A DNA stretch of 64,000 nt from Lotus japonicus (GCF_012489685.1 NC_080045.1:64068722-64132721), one strand, 5' to 3'; positions 10,847 to 24,222 are shown, numbered from the stretch's first letter. The notes: generated by a model not told the origin, from the sequence alone. A program made the numbers and translations.

Positions 10847-13800
10847 TTAGGCATGCATTTTCACTTGGATGGTTTGCTGTGGAGATCCTTTCCTTACACT
10901 TAGATTCAGTGTTTTGGAGATTTGCTTTTGAGGATGTGTAACAATAACATCATAATCTCCATGATGTAGTGAAATATCAACAATTCCTCTGCTATCTGCT
11001 TTGGCTTCATGAGGCCCAGTTCCCCACTCACGAATCAGCATGTCTACAACATCTCCAATTGGAGTATTTTTGAAGTTTTCATCTGCTAAGGGTGCCTTCT
11101 TGAAACCCGCTTGCACTGGACCCATGAACATTATAATCCCTTGAACAGCAGGATGAGCATAACCCTCTCTTAGAATCCAGTCAAAATAATCTTCCTGCCC
11201 AACAAACAAGAAATGTAAAGTAAAACTAAGAATTCTCTAAATTGTCTTAGCTCTCACTTTGTATATTCAGATTTTTTTTTATCACATTTTTCTCTAATAT
11301 GATAATAAGCGCTATTCATGAGTTAATTTGAGAAGCTTAGTGAAATTAGCTCAAAATATCTTATAGATATGTGCTAGCGCTTATTCATAAGTTAACCTCA
11401 GCTATTGTCATAAGCTTACCTGAACACTTGCATAAGCGCTTAATGCTATAAGATTTCCCAGTAGAAGTTTATGAGATTATTTTGTAAAGTTGAGGAAATA
11501 CCTGATGTGGTTGTGGGTCTATACTAGTTTCTGTGAGCCATATTGGAAATCCAGTTGCACCAAGAAGATCAAGACCTGCTCTCATGTAAGCAAGATTTGG
11601 CTGGCCAGAAGCAAAATGGCATTGCAACCCAATTGCTAATGGAATTCCAGCACTTCCTGGAAACTGCAGAATCTGTTGAATTTTCTTTATATAATTAGTT
11701 GGGCTGGCAGCAACATCCCCGCTATATTCGATGGTGTTAAATTCATTCAGGAACATTCTGGTATTTGGATCAAGATGGTGAGCTGTTGAGTAATACGCAG
11801 CAGAAGCATTTTCACCAAGATTCCCCTCAAAAAAGTTGAAGTGGAGATTCTCATTGACAACATCCCAAGCAATTAGCTCTCCACTATATCTTGAAGCCAC
11901 AGAATTGATTCTCTTTGCTGCTGCTTTTCTCAATTCCTCAGGAGATAGAGACTTAACCCATTGGGGCTGCTGCTTTGGGTCATCCCAGAAAATATTATGG
12001 CCTCTTACAGAAATGCCATTGTTTTTGGCCAATGACATCATGGCATCAGGTGTAGTGTAGTTTTCCTGGCCTTTAACTATCTCTGTGCTGTACCACTTCA
12101 TCTGGTTGGTGAAAGTTGTGTATTTGAATCTTGACAGAAACCATTTCTGGTATTCACTATTTGTGAGGATATTGTTGTTTATTCCGCATCCAAATGGGAA
12201 GTCTAGCTTTGTTTGTTTGGTGGTGATTGTGGCTCCTTCCAATGCTGTTTCGTTTATGTGAGTTACTTGGAATCTCACCTTGCTCTTACGTACCTGCAAG
12301 TTATATCAATTCATACTTGTTAACTTTTTTTTTTGGTGGTTACTATTTTATTGCTGATCTTGATCCTTGAGCTTGACTAACATTTGGTGAAAGTCATGTT
12401 GGTAGTAGTAAAAAAACAATGATTCTTCCATGATGCAAAGTGTCTCATCCGCCTCGCCACATGCTGCATTCAGCCCTTAGGAAATGGCCACGAGCACCTG
12501 TGAACATGTAAGACATTTCATTGGCTCTACCACTGGCTACTTCCTTTCCCAAACTTGAACCCCGTACCCGTGTACTCATCCTTGAACCACGCGGTTCAAG
12601 TCTGGGGAGACACATTAGCTATTCAGAGGGCCAATGAAGTTTCCTAGTTCCCTACATGTTCACGGGTTAAGCTCGTGACCATGGTCATTGCTTGAGAGCT
12701 GAATGGGGCGGGCGAGGCGAACGTGCTGTAAATATGTGAAAATGATATAGGAAGCATCAGCTTTCATGTAAATTCCAATATCTAAAAAACAAGAGTGGGG
12801 TGTTTTGCACTAGCTTACTCTCTCAATGCTTTCTTCTTGGTGTGATCTCCATTGCTCTTTGGTGAATGGTTGCAAGGATACACTATCAGCCCATATTTCC
12901 ACTGTTGGATTCTTGCTCTACATTGTTAGAAAATTTCAGATAAATTTTAACAGGTCTCTAAATGGGATCCCCTAGTATCCTATTTGAATGTAAACGCATA
13001 TGGTTCTCACTTTTAAGCAATTGAACAAAAGAGTAGCAAGCAAGTATTAACAATTAACCACCCTCCCCTAAAAAATTGAATAGCATGGAATATTTCTGTC
13101 TTATGAGCAACACTATCTTCATTCTCAAGAGTGGAACTAAGTGAGAAGAGTGATAACAGAGGCCCTACAGTTTTATACTTGAGGTACTTTGAGAAAATAT
13201 GCATAGACAAGACAACATGAGAAGCAAAAGCTTCACAATTACTTCTTGTAAAAAAAACAATGCTTGAAAGTTGCATCATATTTGGTTAATTAGCCATTTG
13301 CTACTGCCCATAGAAGTCAATTTTAGATCAGAATTTTTACTGTCTCTGAAGATGATACACTGGCTAAGGTATAAATCCAGAATGTACTTCACCTCAAAAA
13401 GAATCTCAGCAGGGCTTGTGAAGTTTGCAACTAAGCCACCTTTCATCAAAGTCCAGCACCCATGCTTTGCAATCACATGGCCGCCTCGTATCAGTTCCCT
13501 TCCATTTATTTTAAATACAACTGACACAGTGTCACTTCCTTCACTGAGTTGCAACCAAGCTGAATATGGAGAAAGGGGGAAAATCTCACTCAACATGTTT
13601 CAGAAAAGTAAATGACCAACATGGTAACATTCATCAAATGAAAGTGAATGAAAGAGATGTCATAACAACCAGAAAAAAACCTTGTTGTATATAATGACTA
13701 CTTTTTGTCTCATTTATATAGAACAAATTTGTAAACATGAGAAAGAGAAACATAAGTTACCAGAAAAGGTGTATAGCATTCCTTTCTTAAGTTGGATTTT

Positions 13801-14302
13801 CTGTGAGAAACTATCCAAAGGTTGTGTTCTGTTTCTGGCAACAATGAATGCATTGCCTTCATTGGATCTTCGTTCCTCGATTGCTCCGTTTCCAAACACT
13901 GTCCAACCCTCTAAGTTGTGATCAAATCCTGGATTTACTATAATGCCTCCTCCATAGTGTTCCCTATGAGGTTCTGCCAGGCACTGCTTGATTTCAATGC
14001 ATTAGTTTATGTATTTAATTGGTTATATTTGTGTGTATTTTGCATCCTTAGAAGAAAAAGTTGAACATGGAAAATATAAAACTATTAATGCCATTACCTC
14101 TGTGGTAGCAGAATAATCATAAGAGTGAGACAGAGAATGGACGGTGAGTCCTGCATGTGTTAAGAAGATATATTAGTTAAGGTGGTGGACACTAGCTAGC
14201 TAGCACTGATAGAGTGACAGAAGGAAAGTGATAAAAACCTGAGATCAGTATAAGAAAAGAGGTGGTGAACAACAAGCTGCAGCCTTCTGCAGAAACCTTC
14301 AT
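10847..14302 (-). CDS. Endo-1,4-beta-xylanase, CBM22-GH10, tandem copy 2
   Basis: Paralogue of the gene at 5257-8897, on the same strand. Exons in coding order: 14302-14239, 14150-14098, 13983-13761, 13559-13393, 12917-12819, 12293-11502, 11194-10847. Every exon has exactly the same length as in copy 1, again giving 581 residues. Signal peptide, CBM22-type module and GH10 barrel are all present. The acid/base Glu (about 350, WDVVNENLHFN) and nucleophile Glu (about 457, WLTETSID) are conserved. Substitutions are scattered, and no stop or frameshift is seen, which suggests both copies are under selection. Differences cluster in surface-type positions such as the loop after the catalytic-domain motif RGHNIFWDD. 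Confidence 0.93.
11300..11450. repeat. TAAGCGCTTATTCATAAG family repeat in GH10-2 intron 6
   Basis: Same family and same intron as 5780-5935, but shorter and diverged. It contains TTCATAAGTTAACC and CATAAGCGCTTA motifs. Confidence 0.55.
12436..12735. repeat. Foldback element in GH10-2 intron 5
   Basis: The left arm near 12446-12480 (GCCTCGCCACATGC...ATTCAGCCC) pairs with the right arm near 12698-12730 (GCTGAATGGGGCGGGCGAGG). It is homologous to the element at 6980-7245. Confidence 0.6.
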
Positions 14303-14355
14303 CTTGAATGGGTTAAGTCTATATCTCATATTGATACAATGGAGATTATAAGTAG

Positions 14356-14364
14356 ATATATATA
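14356..14364 (-). promoter_or_regulatory. TATA box of GH10 gene 2
   Basis: The minus strand reads TATATATAT about 55 bp upstream of the start codon, in the same context as in copy 1. Confidence 0.5.
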
Positions 14365-14960
14365 AGGCTGTGTATTGAGTGTGAGCCTTGGATCACATTA
14401 GGAGAATTTTCAAGAGAACAAGTATGAGAGTTGTTCAAATAATTTTTATATCATTTTCTTACCATTTCTTTAATATAATAATTAATTTAAATAACTTATC
14501 ACTTTAGTTTAATAATTGTAAAATATTTTTTTAATTGACCCTAAAATTCACCTCACATTTGTATATTTCTTCAATGGGTCCAGTTATCAAGAGCTACTTT
14601 TTGAAAAGTAACAGTTACTACGTCATAATTTAATACTTTAAGCCGGATGTTCGCTAAAGTTAATAGTGATAGATGTAAAATGCTTTTTGAGTTGTAAAAA
14701 GTTGAGAAACTCTTACCAGAATGCACTGACATCTTTTTGAGACAGTAACATATATTAAAAAAAACTCAAGATTACCTTGTTTGCAAAAACTTCACATAAT
14801 GGCCCATGAGAGTTTTCACTTGAGACTTGAGAGGATCATCATCCGCATTTTTATCATGATTAAAAGTAATATGGTATCTACCAAAATAAAAATTAATATG
14901 GTCAACATAATTTTTTCAAGTAACAATGGATGTGAATAAATATATATATATATATATATA

Positions 14961-15198
14961 AATTATTTGTAACTTTTAACTAATTATATTCAAGATATTA
15001 TTTAAAATTAATAATTAATACATCAATAATTAGTTTAATAGTTAATATTACTTTCATATATAATAAAATGGTTATATATATATATGAAATTATTTGTAAC
15101 TTTTAACAAATTATATTCAAGATATTATTTAAAATTAATAATTAATACATCAATAATTAGTTTAATAGTTAATATTACTTTCATATATAATAAAATGG
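14961..15198. repeat. 127-bp tandem duplication, two nearly identical units
   Basis: Units begin with AATTATTTGTAACTTTTAAC at 14961 and again at 15088. Each ends with TAATAAAATGG (15061-15071 and 15188-15198). The copies are almost identical. The array directly follows a (TA)n microsatellite, which may have promoted the duplication. Confidence 0.85.
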
Positions 15199-17879
15199 TA
15201 TTTGATATCATTAGTAATGAATTTTGTCAAGAATTAGTTTCAATGTTATTTTAATTGTCTATTATATTAGGAAAGTTTACTTTTAGAGGCACTAATAACA
15301 TGATATGATTTGAGATTTAAATATTTATGAAAATATTTAATATATTACCTTCAATATAAATATCATTGAATATAATTAAAATTATTTAAATAAATTTAAG
15401 ATTTTTAATCTTGACTGGTAGTTTTTTTTTAATAAGCAATCTTGATTGATAGTGAGTTCCTTCATTACTGATCAGTCATGTTAATTCTACTGGGGTTATC
15501 TTACGTTTAAAAAAAAAGTTATCTTAGGAAAATTTTGGATTAAATCACACTGGTTCTGATATTTAAGATAAGTAAAGTATAAATTTCATATTTTATCACT
15601 TATCTTAAATATCGTTGGTCCACATAATACTATAATGATTTAGCTCAAATTCTGTATAGGGTCATTTAGACAACCACTACTTCTACGTGCTATACTAGAT
15701 TAAATACTAGTACTATCATTGGGTGGTTGATACATGCTTGATTTTAGTTAAGCATAATCACACGTTTGAGTCTAGTTAATCGAAAAAACCCTTAATAGAA
15801 AAGTTAGCCCGGTAGCCCCAAAATGATATAAATATTTTTAAATTGTACAAAACGGGATTGTCTCCTAGAAAAATTGCATGTAATATAAAAAATAATTAAA
15901 TACTACCTCTACTTTTTTTTTGGTCACTAATACTACCTCTACTTAGGATGAGAATTTTAACCCAACGATTAAGATCCTCGCACAAACTGCCCTATTTGGG
16001 GGCCTGAGGAAAAAAAAAAAAAACTTCCTTGCGGAAATGGAATAGGTCCTTTTTCACAAAAGAATGTTTCTTTTTCCACTTTCTTTTTCTTTTATGTTCT
16101 CAACCAAAATGTCAAGGTAATAAATAACATAAACCACCCTTGAACAGTTGAACATAAACTTCAGCGAATCTTTTTTTTTTTTAAGCCGTGCGTGATATAT
16201 TAGAATAGTCCAATAGTTTCAGAAAAATATAAGCTGATTTTAGCCTCAGATACAATGAAGGAGGATAAGATATGCCCATTAAAAATGTACGAAATATTTA
16301 ATAAATTTCAAGAGCACACTGCACAGACATACCTTGAGCAATAATTCCAATTATATGGACTCCAACGATGTCCCGTGAATCTTCTCCCGCTTTATACATG
16401 TGTTACAGCTTTCAAAGCCTATGTAAAAAAAACACTAATATGATATCTATAATTCTAACTTGAACTTGTTCTAAATATCAAAATCTAAATTCACTCATAT
16501 TTTACAGAAACTAAAAACATATTTAATCTCTAAATTTCATATTGTGCAAATTTATATATAATTGAATTTATGTCGTATATGGAGAAGGGACGTACGCTCT
16601 CCCTGCAGAAGTACAAATCCTGGCAATAAGACATACTAAGAGCTCGTGTAATTCAGATGTCTTCTGGTCTCTTTGTATTTTTCCTCAGCGCCAAAAATCA
16701 AATAAATAAACTACACAACCAATGATAATTCATATATATTTATTTATTAAAAAATATTACCTACATCGATCGATCTAGCATTTTTCTTTATTTCATTTGA
16801 TTATTACAATTCACTAGCTATTTGTGAATCAAATAAATATTGAAGTGGCATCTGAAGAAGAACGCATCTTTGTAATATCAAAATTTAACACGTACGTAAA
16901 CGCAAGTTGTGACAAAAGGCAAATATATAATGGACACTAATTTATATATCAACCATTTTAGTGCAAATCGTTGTGTGTTAGATGAAGATTGGTTATAGCG
17001 TTGTGCCTATATATTTGATGTGAACAAAATCAACACTATTTAGTGAGTTACAACTCATTTTTGCCGACCAAAATCAAAGATTTTATTGTTGAAGGAAAGA
17101 CGTGCGTTAATGGAGTTTACACCATACATTTGTTGTGCTTAGCCAAATACATTAAGATTAAATTAGCTCAAGGCTCAAAATTCACCGAATAATTAATTTA
17201 CTTTAAAAGAAGAAGAAGAAAAAGCTACACGTGTAATTAATCATTCATGAGAAAATATGTATTTTAACACATTCCTGATTTATATACTGCGTCAGATTGT
17301 TAAGACTTAATTAGATGTTTTATATATCTCATGCATAGATGGTGATGCTTTGTGGCATCTTTGTTGCTTGATATGACCCCTTGCATTAGTGGGTGTCAGT
17401 ATTCTTTTGATGGTGGGTTAACCATGAACTAAGAACATTGGGGTACTCTCTAAATTTAAACTAACTAATGTATTAAATGTGTTTGGTTTGTCTAGTTTAT
17501 TGATAATGGAAAGGATTTCTCTTATCTCGTCTTACATAGTAGTTGTTGTCAAGTACGTTTTCTATATCTAAAAATTGATTTATTGTGCATTATGTGTATG
17601 TAATATATTAACTAATGATTTTCTTCATTAATATTGAGATACTTTTCTTTTTCTCTCTAAAGTGATAAGTGATAATTCGATTTAAAAGAAACAAAACTAA
17701 AAAGAATTAAACTACGATATATGGGGTAATGTGGTGCTCTTTATAGAATTTATAGTTGGTTATGAATACAAGCCATGTTAACCTCTTTACCCTTTTTGAT
17801 GTGTGCAATAAACAAGACACAAGCATGTATCTTTCAATCAAGTTTTGTGAATATGTCATCAATCAAATAACTAATTATT

Positions 17880-18170
17880 CCAAAAATTTAAATTGTTTGG
17901 TAAGAGCTATTTGAATAATTTTATATTATTTCTTTAATATGTCATCTCACGCAAGAGTCATTTGGGCTTGAATCGTAGATATGCACATGTCGTCTACCTA
18001 CAATGTGCTTAAATTCAATTTTTTTTATTAGAAGAATTATGGGTGACAATTATCAAATTCGAGACCGCTTAGTCATAGAAGCTATTATACCATGTCTAAC
18101 AATCAATTCTCTCAAAAATTTAAATTGTTAGGTAAAGGCTATATGAATAGTTTTATATTATTTCTCTAAC
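17880..18170. repeat. Directly repeated 60-bp motif, remnant of a dispersed element
   Basis: CAAAAATTTAAATTGTTTGG...TTTATATTATTTCT at 17881-17935 recurs at about 18112-18165 with a few changes. The stretch between holds TTGAATCGTAGATATGCAC and a run of T. The wording resembles degenerate LTR or MITE debris, and no terminal repeats could be fixed. Confidence 0.45.
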
Positions 18171-18665
18171 AATCCAAATTAAGTAATGACTTGTTGTGAT
18201 ATCTCATTCAGAAATAGTGCAAACCAATGAGTTGCATTAATGTGTCAAGAGAAATTGGTAAGAAGTAGTCAACACATTTCTTGATGATGGGATATGAGGT
18301 TAACCGACCAATGATGATTAAAACAAGGTTTACAAATCATTTTCAAATGTAATTAAAGGGAAGAGTGAGATTTCATGAGACTCTTCTTGGCAAACAGATT
18401 GATTATTCATGACGATCTGTCATTATCATAGGTTCATCACTTTCCCGTAAAATAACAATAGAGCTTTTCCGAACAATTCTAATTTATAGTTTAATTTGAA
18501 AGACACTTTGCTTCGAACATATGAGTTGCTAAGAATAAAATTCAGGGAAAAAAATCCAAATTGTATGGAAAATACTTCAAGAAGTTATGCAAGGACATCT
18601 CTATATTACTAAGTAGAACAATTACTTTGCATAGATTAGGGATACCGGCCTTCCAACCTATTTGA

Positions 18666-18776
<111 letters not shown>

Positions 18777-19139
18777 TAAACTCGTTTAGTTACATTTTCT
18801 CATGCAAACATTTTATCTCCTACTATTTGGATCTCATAGTGCTAAATAACATTAAAAACTCCAAGTTTGAAAGGGGAGTAATCATTACGTAAACCACATA
18901 AACAAAACTTAGCAACAACAATTAAAACATAATTTCATGATCTAAAATCTAAATAAAATATTAGGGACTAAAACCTACGTTTGCTATAATTCAGGTACTA
19001 AAAAACATATTAATACACAATTACACTATACACACTAGCAGTGCAAAGGATAGTGATAGCGAAACATGGTATAGAAAAGAAAAGAAATCGAAGAGAAGAA
19101 GGTTTAACCCTAATTGAGATTCAACAGAAAAACCCCTCA

Positions 19140-21495
19140 ATGTCTCACCGAGACTCTGATTCGAAGCTTCGCCATTCCAAGTTCGATCGTGAACCAAGGT
19201 ACTGCTTCCTCTTCTCACCTTCCAACCCTATCTATCTATCTATCTATCTATCTATCACGTTTACATGGTTTTCAATTTCAATTGAATTGAACCTCAATGC
19301 ATTTCATATTTGCATTCATTCGTATGTAACTTCAAACGTTAATGTAGAATATAAGGTTAGAAAGTTGTTTAATCACATGATGATTTTCAATCGAACTAGG
19401 TTTGTTTCAATTCGTTTTGATTCTAGTTATAGTACATCATGAGCTGGAGCTGATTATGTTTTTCTTGAATGAATGCTGGTTCCTGGAATTCTGGTTCTAG
19501 CCCCAAGAGATATCGAAGGGATGGAAAACAAGATAGGGAAAGGGATAGAGATAGAGATAGAGAAAGGGAAAGGGGAAGTGAAAGAGGAAGGGACAGGGAC
19601 AGAGTAACCACAAATGGTGGAGGAGGAGCAGGAGGAGACCAGAATCCTATAGATCGTGATCAGAGAAACCTACCGCCACCTCCTCATTCTAAGCAGGAGT
19701 CTGTTGGTGCTGGTGACAAGAAATCAAATGATCATCAGGAGCCACCCAAACATTCAGCTCAACCACCGAGATCTCGCTCGTATTATCAGGTCATAGCAAT
19801 TCTCCTTTTTATAATTGATTGCATGAGCTGTGTGAACCAAGTTCTGCTTCTAGTCATGTTCAAATAGGCATATTGACTATATTAGTTTAGATGTTTTCTT
19901 TACCCCTTTCTAAGCTTCTAGTGAGTGTGTCTAGCCATACTGAAAATGTTGCAGGGGGGAAAATGTCGTTAGCCTTCTTTGTTTTAAATCCCTGATTTCT
20001 ATTTTCATAAATAGGATGGGTGCATATGCATTACACGCAAACCGTGGCTAAGTCATTTTTGACACTTTTAGTCTCCAAATGCTCATTTTGACACCAATTG
20101 TATTTCCTTGGATTGCATTCAACCGGTAATTTTGCAGTTAGTAACCGATGGTTATAATGGGGGCAGAACTGGGGGAAAACATGATAAATCAATATTTACT
20201 TTTTGCTTGGTGCTATTACTAATGAGTATTAGTTGTAAGCGATAACATATCCTGACCTTTCAATTATAATGCAAAATCCTTGTCCATCACCTTTTTTCTC
20301 TATGTTTAACAACTAGACCTTGTGCTGGGTGGCAAGTTATTTATTAGAGTAGAGGCAGCCTGGAGCCCAGTATTTATATATACTATATAGTGTGGTTTAG
20401 AAGGTGAAATATGAGCCAGAAATGTTAACAAAAGGGTGAGAAAACAACAACTGGAATTTTCTGAGAGTTAAGTATTGTATGAATAGTTTGCATAGTTTGT
20501 GCAAGCTGCATAATATCAAATCTTTTTCCAGAATTTTGAAAATAGTTCTTATTCCTGTAGTCCTTGTTTTGTAAGGAGTTGCAGTATTCATCATCACAGA
20601 ATTCATCCTTGATTGTTATTCAGTGTATGCAAACTATTTTTCTGGGGTCATGTAGCGGGATTCTTGCTCAGCCCTATGCCTTCAAGTGCCTCGATATATA
20701 ACCATCTTAGGCTTGCCTGTGCATGTTTTATAACAGCATGCTGAACGGGGTAATACTGAGCAGGTTGGTCGAAGTGCTGGTCGAAGGGAAGCTGGTGGTG
20801 AGTTTCCTTATTTTATATTGGATATACCCTTTTCCTTTGGCTTTATATTGCGTGGATGGTTTGTAGATTGACTCAATACACTCAAGCACAAAATTCTTCC
20901 ATTTCATGCAGGAAAAGCTTTTGCTCAAAGTAAAGAGAATAGCGAAAGGGTGGAGACAAGTCAAAGTAGAGAACAGAGAGATGAGAAATCACAGGCTAAA
21001 CTGGATGATAATCTCCACAGAAGAGATGGTTCTCCTGAAAGGAAAGATGATCCACCTTCTAATACTAGGAAAAGACCAGCATTTAGGGAGAAGAAGATTC
21101 AAGGGGATTCAGGAGATGCTAATCCAGCTGTGAGTACTGAGAGAGTAAAGGCCAGCCATACTGACCACCCTCCTGAAAGGAATGAAAGGAAGGAGGAAAG
21201 AAGTGGCAACCCTCGCCATCTGGAAAGACATGAGAAGCAAATTGCAGGGGACAGAGCACCCAACAGGAGTGAAGGTAGGAGGGATGGCTTTTCATCAAGG
21301 GCAAGGTATGGGGGCAGTGGAGGCAATAATAATGACAGGGGAAGAGATAAATTTAATGCAAGACAAGGTTATCATCCTATTAAGACTCGAACAGAGAAGT
21401 GGAAGCATGATTTGTTTCAAGAGGCTGACAACGATCCTGTTCCAAAGAATGAGGATGACCAGATTGCAAAGCTGGAAGCACTCTTGGCTTCATAA
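19140..21495 (+). CDS. Arg/Asp-rich nuclear-type protein, possible Btz-domain (RNA processing)
   Basis: Exons 19140-19198, 19501-19789, 20737-20797 and 20912-21495 join in frame to 993 nt, or 330 residues. The N-terminus reads MSHRDSDSKLRHSKFDREPS across the first splice, then SPKRYRRDGK. A run of alternating R/D and R/E (about residues 30-50) follows, then Gly- and Pro-rich low complexity and a long charged, disordered middle. The last 35 residues contain EKWKHDLFQEA...PKNEDDQIAKLEALLA, the only well-ordered block. That block reminds me of plant proteins annotated with a Btz (Barentsz/CASC3) domain, which contacts eIF4A-III in the exon-junction complex. This link is from memory and unproven. 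Intron 1 contains a (CTAT)n microsatellite. Confidence 0.75.
19228..19256. repeat. (CTAT)n microsatellite in intron 1
   Basis: About seven uninterrupted tetranucleotide units lie 30 bp after the donor site of the Arg/Asp-rich gene. Confidence 0.9.
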
Positions 21496-22288
21496 TAACT
21501 AACAACAGTCAGTTTGAGTTGAACTTGTTAATGTTTTGTTTTAGATATCATCATTTCACTCCTGGCTTGTTGGACAATTTCCAGGGATGATTTATTTCAG
21601 TGATCAATTACATGATTTCTTTTGATCTCTGGTTTACGTGTTTAAGTTTTACGGGATGTGTTGCACTTGATTTGGCGATTCTGTTCATTGTGGTATCGTG
21701 TCGTTACTCTCAGCAAAGCTAATGTGTCTGTTGAGCACAATGATTGTCAGTTTCCGCTAAGGTTAACAGGAAATGTTAGAGGAACATATTTTGAAGCTGG
21801 AATAACTCTAGGCTTTGTTGGGGATTAGAGCAATATGCAATTACAAAAACTTTGTATTACCTATACTTTCCTAAGCCATCACAAACTTTCTGGTAATAAC
21901 CATTTATAGGGTGAGTGATTCTCTGTTTATTTTTTTGTCTTTTCTTCCTCTCTTTTTTCCCTTTCAAAACCACCAGTTTATGACAATCGCCGAAACAGTT
22001 AAGTAAGAGAATAATGACATTACCATTAAAACAATGAAAAAAAAATTATGCTGATTTTTCAATATTGATTTTTATTTGAAGAAAAGAGCAATATTTCTCT
22101 TAAAATCTTTGGAGAGTTAATCCCCAAGAGTTAGCTTACAAGATAAGAATTATACACACTTGAATTACAAATGAATCACCCATCATCTTAAACAAATGAA
22201 TCAAACCTTAGAATACACATATAACATCTAATAGTCCCAAAATATTTTTAAAAAGAATGGAAAATTGAGCATCCCCAATGATGCTTCA
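21496..22288. other. Convergent intergenic spacer
   Basis: This stretch holds the 3' regions of the plus-strand Arg/Asp-rich gene and the minus-strand 113-residue gene. No further gene or repeat was recognised. Confidence 0.5.
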
Positions 22289-22630
22289 TCACTTGCGATT
22301 GCGAATGTTGTTGAAGTTATTAGAGGGTTGGACAGCATAAGAAGCAGTAGTAGGATTGGCAGAGAAAGCAGCAGCCACTGTTGCAGGGCCCCTGGGGTTA
22401 ACCAAAAATCCATCAGCACCATATCTCTGCTCTAAGAACTCAGATGCGTTTGGCTGGAAATCAGACCTGGTTCTTCTGTGAGAGGAACCTGAGAAGGAGT
22501 CAGTGGATTCCATTAGCAAATGGTAGCTGCGGTTTGAGCTCTCAGAATGGGAGACGCTCCTGTTGAAGCTGCGGTGATGAGGCTTTTGCTTCTTGATCAC
22601 ATGAATAAGATATGGAATCAAACCTTCCAT
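22289..22630 (-). CDS. Unrecognised 113-residue protein
   Basis: A single-exon gene starting at [18 protein letters not shown]. The frame stays open upstream of this ATG, but the upstream part reads like untranslated sequence (Phe/Leu-rich and unlike the rest). The middle is rich in Ser, Arg and His ([17 protein letters not shown]). The C-terminal third holds [20 protein letters not shown] and an Ala-rich stretch. No transmembrane segment or known catalytic motif is visible. The start resembles short plant-specific proteins beginning MEGL(I/L)P that I cannot name. A minus-strand TATATAT at 22767-22774 is well placed as a TATA box. I give it no function. Confidence 0.6.
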   Translation of the reverse strand: MEGLIPYLIHVIKKQKPHHRSFNRSVSHSESSNRSYHLLMESTDSFSGSSHRRTRSDFQPNASEFLEQRYGADGFLVNPRGPATVAAAFSANPTTASYAVQPSNNFNNIRNRK

Positions 22631-22766
22631 TGCTTGATATTGATTGCTTGATTGTTTTTGCTCTTCCTCTCTTCTTTGTGTCACAAACAAATCCTTTGAC
22701 TTTGAATATTTTAAGCCTTGAAGCAATGTTTGGTTTTTTGATAGTAGAAAGTTACAAAGGAGGTCA

Positions 22767-22774
22767 AATATATA
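22767..22774 (-). promoter_or_regulatory. TATA box of the 113-residue protein gene
   Basis: The minus strand reads ATATATAT followed by TTGACC, about 135 bp before the chosen ATG. This supports the shorter start at 22630, because a start at 22816 would lie upstream of the TATA box. Confidence 0.4.
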
Positions 22775-22779
22775 TTGGT

Positions 22780-24222
22780 GGAGTGCTATAGAGATTTTGA
22801 AAGGGTGAATTGTCAATGCAAAATTGTAACAAAGTTGCTTGCAATTGGTATCTCAAGATTCATGAATGGATGACAGCTTTGATTTTGACTATATGATTTT
22901 CCTGAGGCGGCTTTGACGTTACATGTTAAAGCTAAACAGCTGAACCCCACTTTCTGATTTCAGAAGAAGTATTTTGACAATTATTATGAAACTAACGTCA
23001 AGACATCATGCGATGACAATAACAGGCAGCAGGCCTGCAGCCACCCCCACCAACTCCTGCTTCTTCATCATTATCAGTGAATAATTCTATTGAGAATTAA
23101 AGATATCAATATCCTAAAAAAAAATTAAGTATTCCAATATTTTAAATTAGACTCTAACAATTATACACTAGCAATGTAAATAAGTTTTACACTCGTTTTA
23201 TCAAAACTTATTATCTTGTCACATCATAATAAACTAAAATTAAAACACTAAAAATAGAGAAATGTGACTGGGTGCTCTGTATAAAACTAATTACATATAC
23301 TAATTATGTAATGGCTAGCTCTTGAGCCCATTTACTTTCGTTTTTAATGAAGTACTTCATTTAAGAAAAAAAAAAGTCACTAACACCCTTTTTAGGATGT
23401 TTAAATAAAATGGCATGCTATAGTTAAATTATTAGCATGCCACTAATTTCCATTAGTAACTCGCCTATTAGGGACGAACCTGCTTTTTGTTAATTAGAAA
23501 AATAAAAATTCCACATTGGCCACAAAATAAGTGATAAAAATGTAGTTAATAAGAAAATTAAAAAATAAAACTTTCATTTGAAAAAACATGAGTTATCACC
23601 AAATATGTATATCAACTGGCATAAAGATATTCTTACTTAAGCACACACAGTGATTCTATCCAGATCAAAATTGTGAGAGCAGTTAAATATTATAAAAAAA
23701 AAAATAGAACACGAGTTCATTTTTGTGTCAGTTTGTATTTACGTTAGTAATACACGCACGTTCTTTGTTTGGAAGCTTCATATTGTTCCTTTGAAAGATA
23801 CGTGCGTTGAAAGACGCAGTTCCAAACATACTTATGTGCTGAGTGGATTGACAAAGCTCAATGAAAGCATCTAGGACCAAATTAAAATTTGACTGCCACA
23901 TACATCTTATTTGATATTGATCAACATAAGGATTAACTTAATTATGATGTTATCATTTTCAGAGGCCAACTTGTTAGACCAAAACAATTAAGCAACACAA
24001 ATTACAACTCTTGGGGATCAAATATATCTTAACTCAAACCTTAATTATTCTATTAATTAAGCATCAATATGCTTTTTATAAATATATATATTAATATCTA
24101 GTACAGTATCAGATATACTGAGCACTCTTCCACTTCCACATACTGTTATCAAACTCATGAAACATGTTCTTACTACATGATGTGAGTAACTAGCTAGGGG
24201 ACACATTTGCAATGGCTAGTAA
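22780..24222. other. Intergenic region
   Basis: A/T-rich, with no gene, clear repeat or RNA gene recognised. Confidence 0.5.

Larger units (their letters stand above)
10395..15450. repeat. Duplicated block, copy 2 (contains GH10 gene 2)
   Basis: Partner of the block at about 4680-9950. Order and orientation of the 3' flank, seven exons, introns with their inserted repeats, promoter and upstream A/T-rich segment are the same. It does not include a copy of the small-peptide gene that precedes copy 1. The edges are approximate. Confidence 0.75.
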
